From: SZUA-448 sp045593785 | Lineage (GTDB): Bacteria > Bacillota > Clostridia > Lachnospirales > Lachnospiraceae | Reading direction: 5' to 3' | DNA length: 31,235 nucleotides | NCBI GenBank assembly: GCA_045593785.1 | Contig: JAZNXH010000106.1 | Location: 1 to 31,235, forward strand | Shown here: positions 6,432-14,103 of the stretch, piece by piece | Layout of the letters: every line of letters begins with the position of its first letter | How positions within the stretch are numbered: position 1 is the first letter of the stretch | Notes under the pieces: generated by a model | The model's database searches: none | What the model was told of the DNA's origin: nothing | Seen by the model: only the letters and a program-made list of their open reading frames with translations | Made by a program: the position numbers and the translations under genes

Positions 6432-7248
6432 TGTTCTCTCCTTTTCTTATCTTTGCATGATATTGCTGCCAGACCCCGCTGTATATGATATTTCGCATAA
6501 TCCCTGCGTCCTGAACAATCGGAAGTTTTTCAAATACTACTGCTGCGCTCCCGATTGCCTGGGTCAGTAAATCTTCCACTTCCTCCGGCTTTTTTCCCAT
6601 AATATATAGTGGATTATAATTACCCTTTTTCTTGTCTTTTTCATAATCCAGCGCAGCATCGGTCAGATATACAAACCGTCCCAGTTCGTAACCGAATCTG
6701 CGAAGCGGCTCTGCCCAGAAGTCTTCTTGATACACAAATATCTCGGACAGCATCCTGCCGGAACACTTCACCGCCTCGTCCGGGTCACCCTCTGCCAACT
6801 GTTCAATCGCACTCAGACATTCTAAGCTTTCTTTCACACAGTTTACCTGCCTCGGGTATTCCTGTTCAATCCGCCTGTAATCCTCTGCCAGAAGTTGTTT
6901 CACCCGTCGCCCGCTCTTTTTTCGTTCATCTTCCCAATCATCCTTTGCTTTGTAATATGCCAAAAGAATCGTCATATCTGCGGCATAATCCAGATACCTG
7001 TTATGAAGCACCGGACGTTTACTAACCGGATGAATCGGACACCATAGCTTTGCCTCCTCCACCTTTTCTTCCTCATACAATCCCGCCAGCAACATTGCAA
7101 GAAATGTCATATCAAAGTTGAGTGTCATTCGCTCCATCTGCCCGTAACGCGCCTTTATCGCATGGCACAACCCACAATAGAAACTCTGATACCGTTGCAA
7201 TTCTTCTTTGGTCAATTCATTTTTATTACAAATTATCGTTCCGAACAT
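6421..7248 (-). CDS. DUF5685 family protein
   Basis: About 275 residues, all-helical in appearance, matching what I know as DUF5685, a family seen beside J-domain and Hsp70 genes in Lachnospiraceae. Visible features: ICNKNELT at the start, a CGLC motif (YCGLCHAI), a further cysteine in LWCPIHP, and two acidic stretches, KAKDDWEDE and LTDAALDYEKDKKKGNYNPL. Paired aspartate-rich helices like these are reminiscent of isoprenoid-synthase folds, which I offer only as a structural hint. The ATG at 7248 is chosen because AAGGA precedes it by five bases. It is first in the operon; a good promoter lies at 7300-7327. Function unknown. Confidence 0.82.
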   Translation of the reverse strand: MFGTIICNKNELTKEELQRYQSFYCGLCHAIKARYGQMERMTLNFDMTFLAMLLAGLYEEEKVEEAKLWCPIHPVSKRPVLHNRYLDYAADMTILLAYYKAKDDWEDERKKSGRRVKQLLAEDYRRIEQEYPRQVNCVKESLECLSAIEQLAEGDPDEAVKCSGRMLSEIFVYQEDFWAEPLRRFGYELGRFVYLTDAALDYEKDKKKGNYNPLYIMGKKPEEVEDLLTQAIGSAAVVFEKLPIVQDAGIMRNIIYSGVWQQYHAKIRKGENNGK

Positions 7249-7283
7249 ACTCATCCTTACCAAATTAAAGTTCAATTTCAAAC

Positions 7284-7299
7284 TGTTTGTTTTCAAACA
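7284..7299. repeat. Inverted repeat abutting the DUF5685 operon -10 box
   Basis: TGTTTG (7284-7289), TTTT, CAAACA (7294-7299): perfect 6-bp arms directly next to the -10 hexamer, covering the expected transcription start. It could be a repressor operator or the first hairpin of the transcript. It does not match CIRCE (TTAGCACTC-N9-GAGTGCTAA), the usual HrcA site of dnaK operons. Confidence 0.5.
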
Positions 7300-7327
7300 A
7301 TTATAGCGTTCCAATTTTCAGCGTCAA
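7300..7327 (-). promoter_or_regulatory. Promoter of DUF5685/J/Hsp70/zinc-ribbon operon
   Basis: Minus strand TTGACG (7327-7322), 16 bases, then a perfect TATAAT (7305-7300). It lies about 52 bases before the chosen DUF5685 start and has the form of a sigma-A promoter. Confidence 0.75.
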
Positions 7328-7362
7328 TAGAATTCACAGTTTTATCACATTAGGATTCCATT

Positions 7363-7390
7363 AAAAAAGGAACCTTCCGGTTCCTTTTTA
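7363..7390 (-). terminator. Rho-independent terminator of the ABC pair
   Basis: AAGGAACC (7367-7374), loop TTCC, GGTTCCTT (7379-7386), flanked by A and T runs. On the minus strand it follows the ABC stop codon at 7422 by about 30 bases and ends in a run of T. Confidence 0.85.
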
Positions 7391-7421
7391 TCTTTCCAAA
7401 GTTGTACTTTCTATAACTATA

Positions 7422-9227
7422 TCATGCAGTATAGTACTGTGCCTGTGCATTCCACAGTTCATAGTACTTACCATTCTCATCCTGCAACAGTTCCTCATGA
7501 GTGCCGACCTGTACAATCTCACCCTCATGGAATACCGCAATCTTATCACAGAAACGGCAGGAGGACAAGCGGTGACTGATATAGATCGCAGTCTTGTCAC
7601 CGACGATTTCATCGAATCTTGCATAGATTTCTGCCTCTGCAATCGGGTCAAGCGCCGCCGTCGGCTCATCTAAGATGATGAACGGAGCATCTTTATAGAG
7701 CGCTCTTGCAAGGGCAATTTTTTGCGCCTCACCACCCGAGATATTCACGCCGTCCTCATCGAAATTCTTATACAGCGGAGTCTCCAACTTCTTTGTCATC
7801 TCAGCATAACGTTCACCGAATCCTACTTCTTCCAGCAGGCGTTCTGCTTTCTCTGCATCCCAGCTTGCAGCGGATGCTACGTTGTTACCAAGCGGCATCG
7901 CAAGCAGATGATAATCCTGAAATACAACCGAGAAGATATCAAGATACTGGCGGTAATCGTACTTACGGATGTTAAAATCATTCATCGTAATCTCACCCTC
8001 AGTCGGATCATACAGACGACAGAGTAACTTGATAAAGGTCGTCTTTCCACTGCCGTTCATACCAACCACTGCAAGGCGCTCACCCACTTTCAGGCTCAGG
8101 TTGATATTCTTCAATGCATATTGCTGTGAACCGGGATACTTAAAATTCACACCTTTGAATTCCACATCAAACTTCTTGTCGCTGCGTTTTTCTACTGAGA
8201 GACTACCCTGATACATATCATTTTTGATGTCAAAGTAATCCAGGTATACCTGTAAGAATTTTTCATTTGCTTCAAACTCCTTGAAGCAATAGAACAGGCA
8301 TCCAACACTTCCCGTAACACTTGCAAGATATCCGACATACTTGATTACACCACCAACCGGAAATGCTCCAAGCACACAGTAAAAACAGATAATCAGGTAA
8401 GAAATCAGTTCTGATACACGCTGAAACAGGATTACAGGGACAGAGTATTTTACATCTTGATTATTTACTTTCAAAAACACTTCAAGGTGACGCTTTTCAA
8501 ACCCTTTGTTCAGCTTATCCATGATAAACTGCTGCCGATAGATACGATTATCCATACCGTTTCTATCATATCCGCGTCCAAGACGGTTCTCGTCGAGCAT
8601 CAACTTTCCGACCTCATTCCATTCTATGGCTACTTTCTTAGAATGGCGGGACTGGAACCAGATATTGAGTGCCACTGAGACCACCAACAGTAACAGCATC
8701 ACCACGCCGGTCCAGCTGAACGCCACTGTGCTGATTAAGCTGACCATCTCTACAAAAAGAACAAGTGCAAATACAACATTTACCGCGTGTTGTAAGAAAA
8801 GTGTGATATGTTGGCGCATATGTCCTACGCCATAATTGTTAATATATGCATTTTCCTTAATATTGCGTCTGTGTTGACGGATATCCGGATTTTCCAGCTT
8901 ATCATAATCCAGTGAAAGTGTTTTTTGGTTAAATGCTGCTGCCTCGTTGTTATTCAATATCTCAAATTGCGTATTCACACTTCTGGTGAGAGCTGCGCCA
9001 ATCACACGGATCAAAAGATTACCAAGCAAGGTGACTAACACCAGACTGTAGATTTCTTCTTTCCTGCGTACCTCATATAGGGAAGTGATGATCTCAGCCG
9101 ACATCCAGAGGTTAAAGTAAGGTGACAAATTGTTGAATACCACCTGCAAAAACAATAACGGAAAATATTTCGGATTATACGCCGCGTAAACGCGCAGGGC
9201 TTTTCTTGTTATACTGTATTTACGCAT
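7422..9227 (-). CDS. ABC exporter half-transporter (membrane plus ATPase domains)
   Basis: A 601-residue type IV ABC exporter half: N-terminal membrane domain with several helices (about 1-320) and a C-terminal ATPase domain with Walker A VVGMNGSGKTTF, signature ISGGEAQKIALARAL, Walker B FIILDEPTAALDP and H-loop ISHRLSS. All catalytic residues are canonical, including the Walker B glutamate. The ATG at 9227 overlaps the stop of the upstream half-transporter by eight bases and has AAGGAGG ten bases upstream, so an in-frame upstream codon at 9278 is rejected. The two genes very likely form a heterodimer. No C39 peptidase domain is present, so if peptides are exported they are not cleaved by this protein. 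Substrate unknown; control by the adjacent LytTR system is inferred. Confidence 0.93.
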   Translation of the reverse strand: MRKYSITRKALRVYAAYNPKYFPLLFLQVVFNNLSPYFNLWMSAEIITSLYEVRRKEEIYSLVLVTLLGNLLIRVIGAALTRSVNTQFEILNNNEAAAFNQKTLSLDYDKLENPDIRQHRRNIKENAYINNYGVGHMRQHITLFLQHAVNVVFALVLFVEMVSLISTVAFSWTGVVMLLLLVVSVALNIWFQSRHSKKVAIEWNEVGKLMLDENRLGRGYDRNGMDNRIYRQQFIMDKLNKGFEKRHLEVFLKVNNQDVKYSVPVILFQRVSELISYLIICFYCVLGAFPVGGVIKYVGYLASVTGSVGCLFYCFKEFEANEKFLQVYLDYFDIKNDMYQGSLSVEKRSDKKFDVEFKGVNFKYPGSQQYALKNINLSLKVGERLAVVGMNGSGKTTFIKLLCRLYDPTEGEITMNDFNIRKYDYRQYLDIFSVVFQDYHLLAMPLGNNVASAASWDAEKAERLLEEVGFGERYAEMTKKLETPLYKNFDEDGVNISGGEAQKIALARALYKDAPFIILDEPTAALDPIAEAEIYARFDEIVGDKTAIYISHRLSSCRFCDKIAVFHEGEIVQVGTHEELLQDENGKYYELWNAQAQYYTA

Positions 9228-11046
9228 CGATTTCACCCTCCTTATAATACTTACTCTGTACGCCGAACATGTACGCATACTGTCCGTTTAACTCCATCAG
9301 TTCTTCGTGACTTCCGCTCTCCTGAATCACGCCGTCCCCAAGCAGTACGATGCGGTCACAGAAACGCGTGGAAGCGAAACGGTGAGAAATATAAATTGAA
9401 GTCTTACCTTTCGTTAACTCACGGTACTTCAGATACAGGTTGTTCTCTGCAATCGGATCCAGTGCCGCCGTCGGTTCATCCAGTACCAGGATGGAACCGT
9501 CTTTGTAGATAGCACGCGCCAATACAAGTTTTTGCATCTCTCCACCGGAAAAATCCACACCATCATCATAGATACCTTTTTGCAAATGTGTGTCGATTCC
9601 GTTCTCAAGCGCCGCAATCTTCTCCCAGATACCTGCCGCCTTCATCGCTGCTATCGCATCTTCTCTTGCAGTTTCACGTTCCAAGTCTGCACTTGCTACA
9701 AACTCAAACATGGTAAAAGCTACTGCCTTTATCTCCTGGAACACTGCAGATATCATCGAGTAATATGCTTCTTTGTTATATGCTTCTATGGGCTTTCCGT
9801 CCACTAAAATCTCACCCTTTGTCGGGGTGTACATACCACAGATCAGTTTAATCAAGGTCGTCTTACCGGCACCGTTGATACCAACCAGTGCAAGACTCTC
9901 ACCACCCCCGATGGTAAGATTCACGCCCTTCAGGGTGTAATCCTCTGCACCGTCATACTTGTACCAGACGTCCTTCAATTCAATCGTTACCGGACCTTCC
10001 GGGAGCGCACAGCCCTCTCCATAATTGAAGTGACTTTCATAACCAAGAAAATCCCGGTAATATGCAATCTTGTCTGCGCGGACACTGAGTTTGGCAACGT
10101 CTGTAACAATCCCCTGCAGATAACCGGCAATACTGCTTGCAAGGCCAAAGAAAAATACAAAGTCACCGACGCTGATTTCTCCGGTGAGCAGCATTCCGAT
10201 CAGCACCACATACACAACCCCATTCTGGATGAAGGTCATGACACCGGCCAGAACAGCTGCTAAGAATCCTCTCAGGCTGCAACGCTTGTTCCACATCAGG
10301 ATGTATGCCTGATAATCACGCATCATCTTATTGAGCCAGTTTTCTAAGCCATAGAGTTTGATATCCTTCGCATTTGGGAACTCATCAGAAAGACTCTGCA
10401 AATAATTTTTCTTGCGTTCTTCTTTTTCCCATTCTTTCTTATGCTTTTCAAAATACTTCGGCTGCCAGTTCGTCGTCATATATGTAAGCATTGATGTCAC
10501 GCCGATGACTGCAAAAACAAACGGATCCAGCACAAGCAGGAAAGACGCAAAGGTTACAATCCCCAATAGATTAATCAAAGCATTGGATACGTCTTCCCAA
10601 AGATATTCGAGCGCACAGTTTCCCTGACATGCATCTGACCACACATAACCGCTAAGTTCCCTAAAGTCCTGCTTTTCCGTATTCTCATAGTCTGTCTCGT
10701 AAGCATTAAAGCGGTCCATCTCATTCTGATAAACCGAAGTCGGATAATATCTTCTGGCGTTACATCTTGAACGGATAAAATGCTGTAATACATTAAGTGC
10801 AAAAATTATCCCTATAAACATCGTTACCGTAAATGCTAATTCTTTGAACGATTTCCCTGCCCCGATCTCATCAATTACTGTTTTTGAAAACAGCGAAGTC
10901 ACCAAAGGCATCACCACACTCACCGGAACAACTGCAAAGATAAAAAACACAAATCTTGCGTCCAGCCGTGCCAGTTTCTTCATCGCCCACACCAGACTGC
11001 CAAGCTTAGAGTATTTCTTCTTTTTGTCTTTCTTTTCTTTTTTCAT
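9220..11046 (-). CDS. ABC exporter half-transporter, first of pair
   Basis: A 608-residue half-exporter starting with a lysine cluster (MKKEKKDKKKK). The membrane domain covers roughly residues 25-330 and the ATPase domain follows with Walker A LVGINGAGKTTLIKLI near residue 390, signature DFSGGEMQKLVLARAI, Walker B ILVLDEPTAALDP and H-loop ISHRFAS. Both this and the downstream subunit have intact catalytic sites, unlike the asymmetric pair at 26-30 kb. The ATG at 11046 follows GGGGA by six bases; an in-frame ATG at 11058 is just before that sequence and less likely. The upstream region (11047-11309) has a LytTR-like operator and extended -10. The start resembles the ABC gene at the left edge. 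Confidence 0.92.
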   Translation of the reverse strand: MKKEKKDKKKKYSKLGSLVWAMKKLARLDARFVFFIFAVVPVSVVMPLVTSLFSKTVIDEIGAGKSFKELAFTVTMFIGIIFALNVLQHFIRSRCNARRYYPTSVYQNEMDRFNAYETDYENTEKQDFRELSGYVWSDACQGNCALEYLWEDVSNALINLLGIVTFASFLLVLDPFVFAVIGVTSMLTYMTTNWQPKYFEKHKKEWEKEERKKNYLQSLSDEFPNAKDIKLYGLENWLNKMMRDYQAYILMWNKRCSLRGFLAAVLAGVMTFIQNGVVYVVLIGMLLTGEISVGDFVFFFGLASSIAGYLQGIVTDVAKLSVRADKIAYYRDFLGYESHFNYGEGCALPEGPVTIELKDVWYKYDGAEDYTLKGVNLTIGGGESLALVGINGAGKTTLIKLICGMYTPTKGEILVDGKPIEAYNKEAYYSMISAVFQEIKAVAFTMFEFVASADLERETAREDAIAAMKAAGIWEKIAALENGIDTHLQKGIYDDGVDFSGGEMQKLVLARAIYKDGSILVLDEPTAALDPIAENNLYLKYRELTKGKTSIYISHRFASTRFCDRIVLLGDGVIQESGSHEELMELNGQYAYMFGVQSKYYKEGEIDA

Positions 11047-11070
11047 AGCAATCCCCATTCTTCGTTTTTC

Positions 11071-11160
11071 TTACGGAGTCTCTGCTTCTTCTACGCTTTC
11101 ACACATCAATGTATCAAGCTTTAAAGTCTGTAACTCTTTGCCTCTGCACCGCTCCGCCAC
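11071..11160 (-). other. Possible 29-codon leader ORF before ABC pair
   Basis: A GTG-started frame of 29 codons ends 24 bases before the ABC start codon. Its peptide begins VAERCRGKELQTLK and ends in MCESVEEAETP, with a leucine/lysine-rich first half and an acidic end. It could be a short leader or signalling peptide made with the exporter. Against it: no ribosome-binding sequence is visible, and the GTG would lie almost at the predicted transcription start. It may be chance. Confidence 0.2.
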
Positions 11161-11166
11161 AATTGC

Positions 11167-11175
11167 ATCTTAACA
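11167..11175 (-). promoter_or_regulatory. Extended -10 element of ABC pair promoter
   Basis: Minus strand TGTTAAGAT, an extended -10 (TG, one base, TAAGAT), 28 bases downstream of the second LytTR-like half-site. The geometry nearly equals that of the left-edge ABC promoter (26 bases). No strong -35 is present. Confidence 0.42.
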
Positions 11176-11188
11176 AAAATCAAAAAGA

Positions 11189-11238
11189 AAAGTGCATTTT
11201 GATACCAAATGTTGAAAATCTGATGCAAAATGCACTTT
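11189..11238. repeat. Perfect 13-bp inverted repeat with 24-base spacer
   Basis: AAAGTGCATTTTG (11189-11201) and CAAAATGCACTTT (11226-11238) are perfect reverse complements. On the minus strand the right end is followed by a T-rich run, so it may end the transcript of the kinase operon (stop at 11310), but the large loop is unusual for a terminator. One LytTR-like half-site overlaps an arm and the other lies in the spacer. Confidence 0.7.
11204..11233 (-). promoter_or_regulatory. LytTR-type operator before ABC pair
   Basis: Minus strand half-sites GCATTTTGC (11233-11225) and ACATTTGGT (11212-11204) with exactly 12 bases between. The second fits the known LytTR half-site pattern at eight of nine positions and differs from its counterpart at 364-372 (ACATTTCGT) at a single base. 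The presumed binder is the LytTR regulator encoded at 11971-12672. Shared spacing and sequence at two ABC promoters argue against chance, though binding is unproven. Confidence 0.55.
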
Positions 11239-11309
11239 ACGATCCGTTTTGTATCTTTTCTATTCTCTTCGGTGCTGTCGCTTTCTCTCACGCCTTACCG
11301 CATTTCTTC

Positions 11310-11954
11310 CTACTGTGGCAGAAGCACCTCCGTTGAAAATGCTTCATCCTCCGAGGCTCTCGTGATATAACCGCCGTATTTCTCCACAACTGCATCCATA
11401 CGGCTGATACCAAAGCCGTGTCCTGCCCCCTTGGTACTGCGAAAGTTCTTCTTTTTCTTGCCCCCGGAAGTATTCGTCAACGCCAGATACAGAAAATTCC
11501 CCTTCATTTCCATATAGATACGAATCAGGCGCTTTTCTACCGGAAGCTCCATACAGGCATCAATCGCATTGTCCAATAAATTCCCGATAATGATACATAA
11601 ATCCAATTCTGACACACGCAAAGACACGGGAATCTTCGCCTCTGCTTTTACGGTAATCCCGTTCTTTGCTGCGATAGAAAGCTTACTGTTCAATATCGCA
11701 TCAGCCATACGATTGCCGGTTTTGATAACCGTCTCGACATTCGTCAGGTCATCATCCAGCATGTCCAGATAACGGCCAATCTCTTCATACTCTCCGTTTA
11801 CCGCATGGACTTTCATCGCCTGGATGTGATGGCGGTAGTCATGACGCCAGCCACGCATCTTCGCATACATATTTTCCACTTCTTCATAATGCTTTTGCAG
11901 TATTTCACTTTCAAATGCTGCCACTTTTTTGGCAATCAGTTTATCAAATATCAT
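11310..11954 (-). CDS. Soluble GHKL histidine kinase without sensor domain
   Basis: A 214-residue kinase starting MIFDKLIAKK. It goes straight into the linker helix and the phospho-acceptor motif RGWRHDYRHH (His38), then a GHKL ATPase domain with N box GNLLDNAIDAC and G box GHGFGISRMD. There is no membrane helix at all, whereas the paralogue at 1476-2198 has one and typical AgrC/ComD kinases have six or more. The ATG follows a strong GAGGGGG with five-base spacing and lies 16 bases after the response regulator stop, so the short form is not a miscalled start. It must sense an intracellular signal or bind a partner protein. Its N-terminal end may have been lost. Confidence 0.9.
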   Translation of the reverse strand: MIFDKLIAKKVAAFESEILQKHYEEVENMYAKMRGWRHDYRHHIQAMKVHAVNGEYEEIGRYLDMLDDDLTNVETVIKTGNRMADAILNSKLSIAAKNGITVKAEAKIPVSLRVSELDLCIIIGNLLDNAIDACMELPVEKRLIRIYMEMKGNFLYLALTNTSGGKKKKNFRSTKGAGHGFGISRMDAVVEKYGGYITRASEDEAFSTEVLLPQ

Positions 11955-11970
11955 ATGTACCCCCTCAATT

Positions 11971-12672
11971 TCACAGATGATGAATCAGTGCCGCATGTAC
12001 CTCATCATAAGACCCTCTTCGGATTGGTACCACATCACCGTTTACCATTGTAATATCATTGCGGGATACCTTTTTCACATATTTCAGTCCCACGACAAAG
12101 GAACGGTGCACCTGATAGAAGGTGTCATCCAGTTGTTCGCAAAACTTTGCCAATGAGATCCGGCTCCGATAAACTTCGTTCACGGTATGTACTTGCACAT
12201 ATACCTTCTCCGCTTCCACATACAGAATATCTGCCAGCGGAATCTTGATATCTGCATCCGGTGTAGACAACAACACCGAACGCTGCCGGTAGCTCAAGTT
12301 CCCTACCGCTTTGTCGAGTACCGGATAGAGCTTACGCTCATCCACCGGCTTAATCAGATAATGCAGTGCCGATACATCGAACCCGTCACTAAAATACTCA
12401 TAATATCCGGTAATGAATACGATCTGCACAGTCGCATTTTCTTTCCGTACTTCTTTTGCAAGGTCGATGCCGGAGAGTTTCCCCATTTCTACATCCAACA
12501 ACAGAATATCAAAGTCTTTTTCTACATCGTAATGGAACAGGAAGGACTCTGCATCCGGAAACTCCTTTATCTCCAACAGATGCCGTCCGAGCTTTGCCCA
12601 GGCATTTACCAGCCCGAGCACATATTCTCTTTGTTTTGCTTCATCATCACAGATTGCAATTTTTAACTTCAT
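11971..12672 (-). CDS. LytTR-family response regulator
   Basis: A 233-residue regulator: receiver domain with ICDDE at 7-11, phospho-acceptor Asp60 in ILLLDVEMG, Thr88 and Lys108 in YLIKPV; C-terminal LytTR domain with DILYVEAEKVYVQVHT and QVHRSFVVGLKYVKKV. It is predicted to bind the direct repeats at 11204-11233 and so drive the ABC pair. Its ATG overlaps the HAD phosphatase stop by four bases (ATGA), and the kinase follows 16 bases after its stop, placing it firmly in the nuclease/phosphatase operon. It is a paralogue of 2242-2961. Confidence 0.93.
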   Translation of the reverse strand: MKLKIAICDDEAKQREYVLGLVNAWAKLGRHLLEIKEFPDAESFLFHYDVEKDFDILLLDVEMGKLSGIDLAKEVRKENATVQIVFITGYYEYFSDGFDVSALHYLIKPVDERKLYPVLDKAVGNLSYRQRSVLLSTPDADIKIPLADILYVEAEKVYVQVHTVNEVYRSRISLAKFCEQLDDTFYQVHRSFVVGLKYVKKVSRNDITMVNGDVVPIRRGSYDEVHAALIHHL

Positions 12673-13502
12673 TGATTCTCATACCCTCTCACATGCGCAG
12701 CCAGCCACATAGCTACACTGTCATTGTCATTCTTCCCGATGATACCGGTTGCAAGCTTCTTCAATTCGTGACACGCATTTTCCACCGCATAGCATTCGTC
12801 CGATATCCGAAACATCGGAATATCATTCAAGGAATCCCCGAATGACACCACTCTGTCGCAGTGCCACAGTTCCTTCAACTTGTTGATAGCATTCGACTTG
12901 GTTGCTTTCCTCGGCATAATCTCAAGCCAGTATTCCGGTCGGTACAGCTCCTGTTGCAACGTGCAGGTATAGTGTTCGTCCTGTGAGAACAGCCGGTAAA
13001 CCGGTTCCATCTCTTCCTTCTCACCAATATAGGTATAGTAAAAAACTTCTCCGTCATAAAGGCCTTCTGCGTTCTTCAGCGGACGAAGGCGCGGATCACC
13101 GGGACGTTTGGATATATACCACTTCTTTCCCACGTTTTCCTTACTTGTATCCCATGACACTTTCTCTATCCCGTTGATAAAGGAATACACCAGCGGACTA
13201 AGTCCGTATTCTTCCAACGTCTCTCGTATGTACGCCCGTTCTTCCTGCGTAAACCCTTCCGATGCGAGTATCGTTCCGGTCGCCGGTTCAAAGATAAACG
13301 CTCCGTTATATGCAATGACCGGAATCCGTGTCGTAAGTCCCCTCGTTACCATCGAAGCCGAGACCAGCGAGCGTGCTGTTGCATAGGTAAACAGCATCCC
13401 TTCTTCTACCAGACGGTTGATAGTCTCACAGCTGTAGCGGCTCACTTTATCCTTTGAATTCAGAAGTGTCCCGTCAAGATCGGATACATACAGTGTTCTC
13501 AT
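12669..13502 (-). CDS. HAD-superfamily Cof-type phosphatase
   Basis: A 277-residue class IIB (Cof-like) HAD hydrolase. Motif I is SDLDGTLL with nucleophile Asp8 and acid/base Asp10; motif II is in FTYATARS; the lysine of motif III is in PRKATKSNAI; motif IV is VSFGDSLNDIPMF. A cap domain of about 100 residues sits between. Family members dephosphorylate small metabolites such as sugar phosphates, FMN or PLP; the substrate here cannot be told. It starts inside the stop region of the histidine phosphatase gene (one-base overlap) and its stop overlaps the response regulator start by four bases, so it is translationally coupled on both sides. Confidence 0.9.
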   Translation of the reverse strand: MRTLYVSDLDGTLLNSKDKVSRYSCETINRLVEEGMLFTYATARSLVSASMVTRGLTTRIPVIAYNGAFIFEPATGTILASEGFTQEERAYIRETLEEYGLSPLVYSFINGIEKVSWDTSKENVGKKWYISKRPGDPRLRPLKNAEGLYDGEVFYYTYIGEKEEMEPVYRLFSQDEHYTCTLQQELYRPEYWLEIMPRKATKSNAINKLKELWHCDRVVSFGDSLNDIPMFRISDECYAVENACHELKKLATGIIGKNDNDSVAMWLAAHVRGYENQ

Positions 13503-14089
13503 TACTTCGGCTCCTTCGTGTGAAACTCCTTATATACATGAAGTTGCTCTGTCTTGCCAACCAACTTCGTTCCCTCAAAATCCAGTTCGATAATGTAAGG
13601 CATCCAGTCCACGATACGCCAGAAATCATCACAACCAAATGCCGCATCATAATAATTCAGTATCGAACTCAGCGCAGTTCCGTGCGTTCCAATGACTACC
13701 TTTTTATCCGGATTGGCGCGTAAGATATCCTGCAGCGCAGCTACGTTACGTTCCTGCGCCATATGGATGGACTCGCCGCCTTCTTCGTGATAATCAAGAT
13801 CTGCCCAACGCTTACAGAGCATATCGCGTCCGTTTCCGTTCGGACCTTTCTCCCGCTCACGCAGACGCTCATCTGTAAGAATCTCTTTTCCATAATATGA
13901 AGCCGTATCTGCAATCGTATCTATACTTCTCCGATACGGGCTGCAATAAAACACATCAATCTGCTTGTCTTTCAAGAACTCCACGACTACCTTGGAATCC
14001 TCTTTCCCCTCTGCAGTCAACGGCCTGGTTCTGTCATCTTCCCATTCAAAATCCGGCTGTGCATGCCGTACAAAATACACCTTCGTCAT
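13502..14089 (-). CDS. Histidine phosphatase superfamily protein
   Basis: A 195-residue phosphoglycerate-mutase-like phosphatase (branch 1). The phospho-acceptor His9 is in YFVRHAQPD, followed by RPLTAEGK, the second arginine in YCSPYRRSIDT, the acidic residue region RLREREKG, and the second catalytic His in IGTHGTALS. Family members act on many phosphorylated metabolites and sometimes nucleotides. It lies 14 bases after the CARF/DUF1887 nuclease and overlaps the HAD gene by one base. Two phosphatases in a row beside a putative nucleotide sensor could process a nucleotide signal, but this is speculation from context. Confidence 0.9.
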   Translation of the reverse strand: MTKVYFVRHAQPDFEWEDDRTRPLTAEGKEDSKVVVEFLKDKQIDVFYCSPYRRSIDTIADTASYYGKEILTDERLREREKGPNGNGRDMLCKRWADLDYHEEGGESIHMAQERNVAALQDILRANPDKKVVIGTHGTALSSILNYYDAAFGCDDFWRIVDWMPYIIELDFEGTKLVGKTEQLHVYKEFHTKEPK

Positions 14090-14103
14090 ATTGTATCATC
14101 CCC

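Noticed and set aside
7284..7327. CIRCE element for HrcA control of the Hsp70 operon
   Set aside because: The palindrome present does not match the TTAGCACTC-N9-GAGTGCTAA element.
7422..11046. Bacteriocin/lantibiotic exporter with leader peptidase
   Set aside because: Neither half-transporter has an N-terminal C39 peptidase domain, and no modification enzyme or double-glycine precursor is present.
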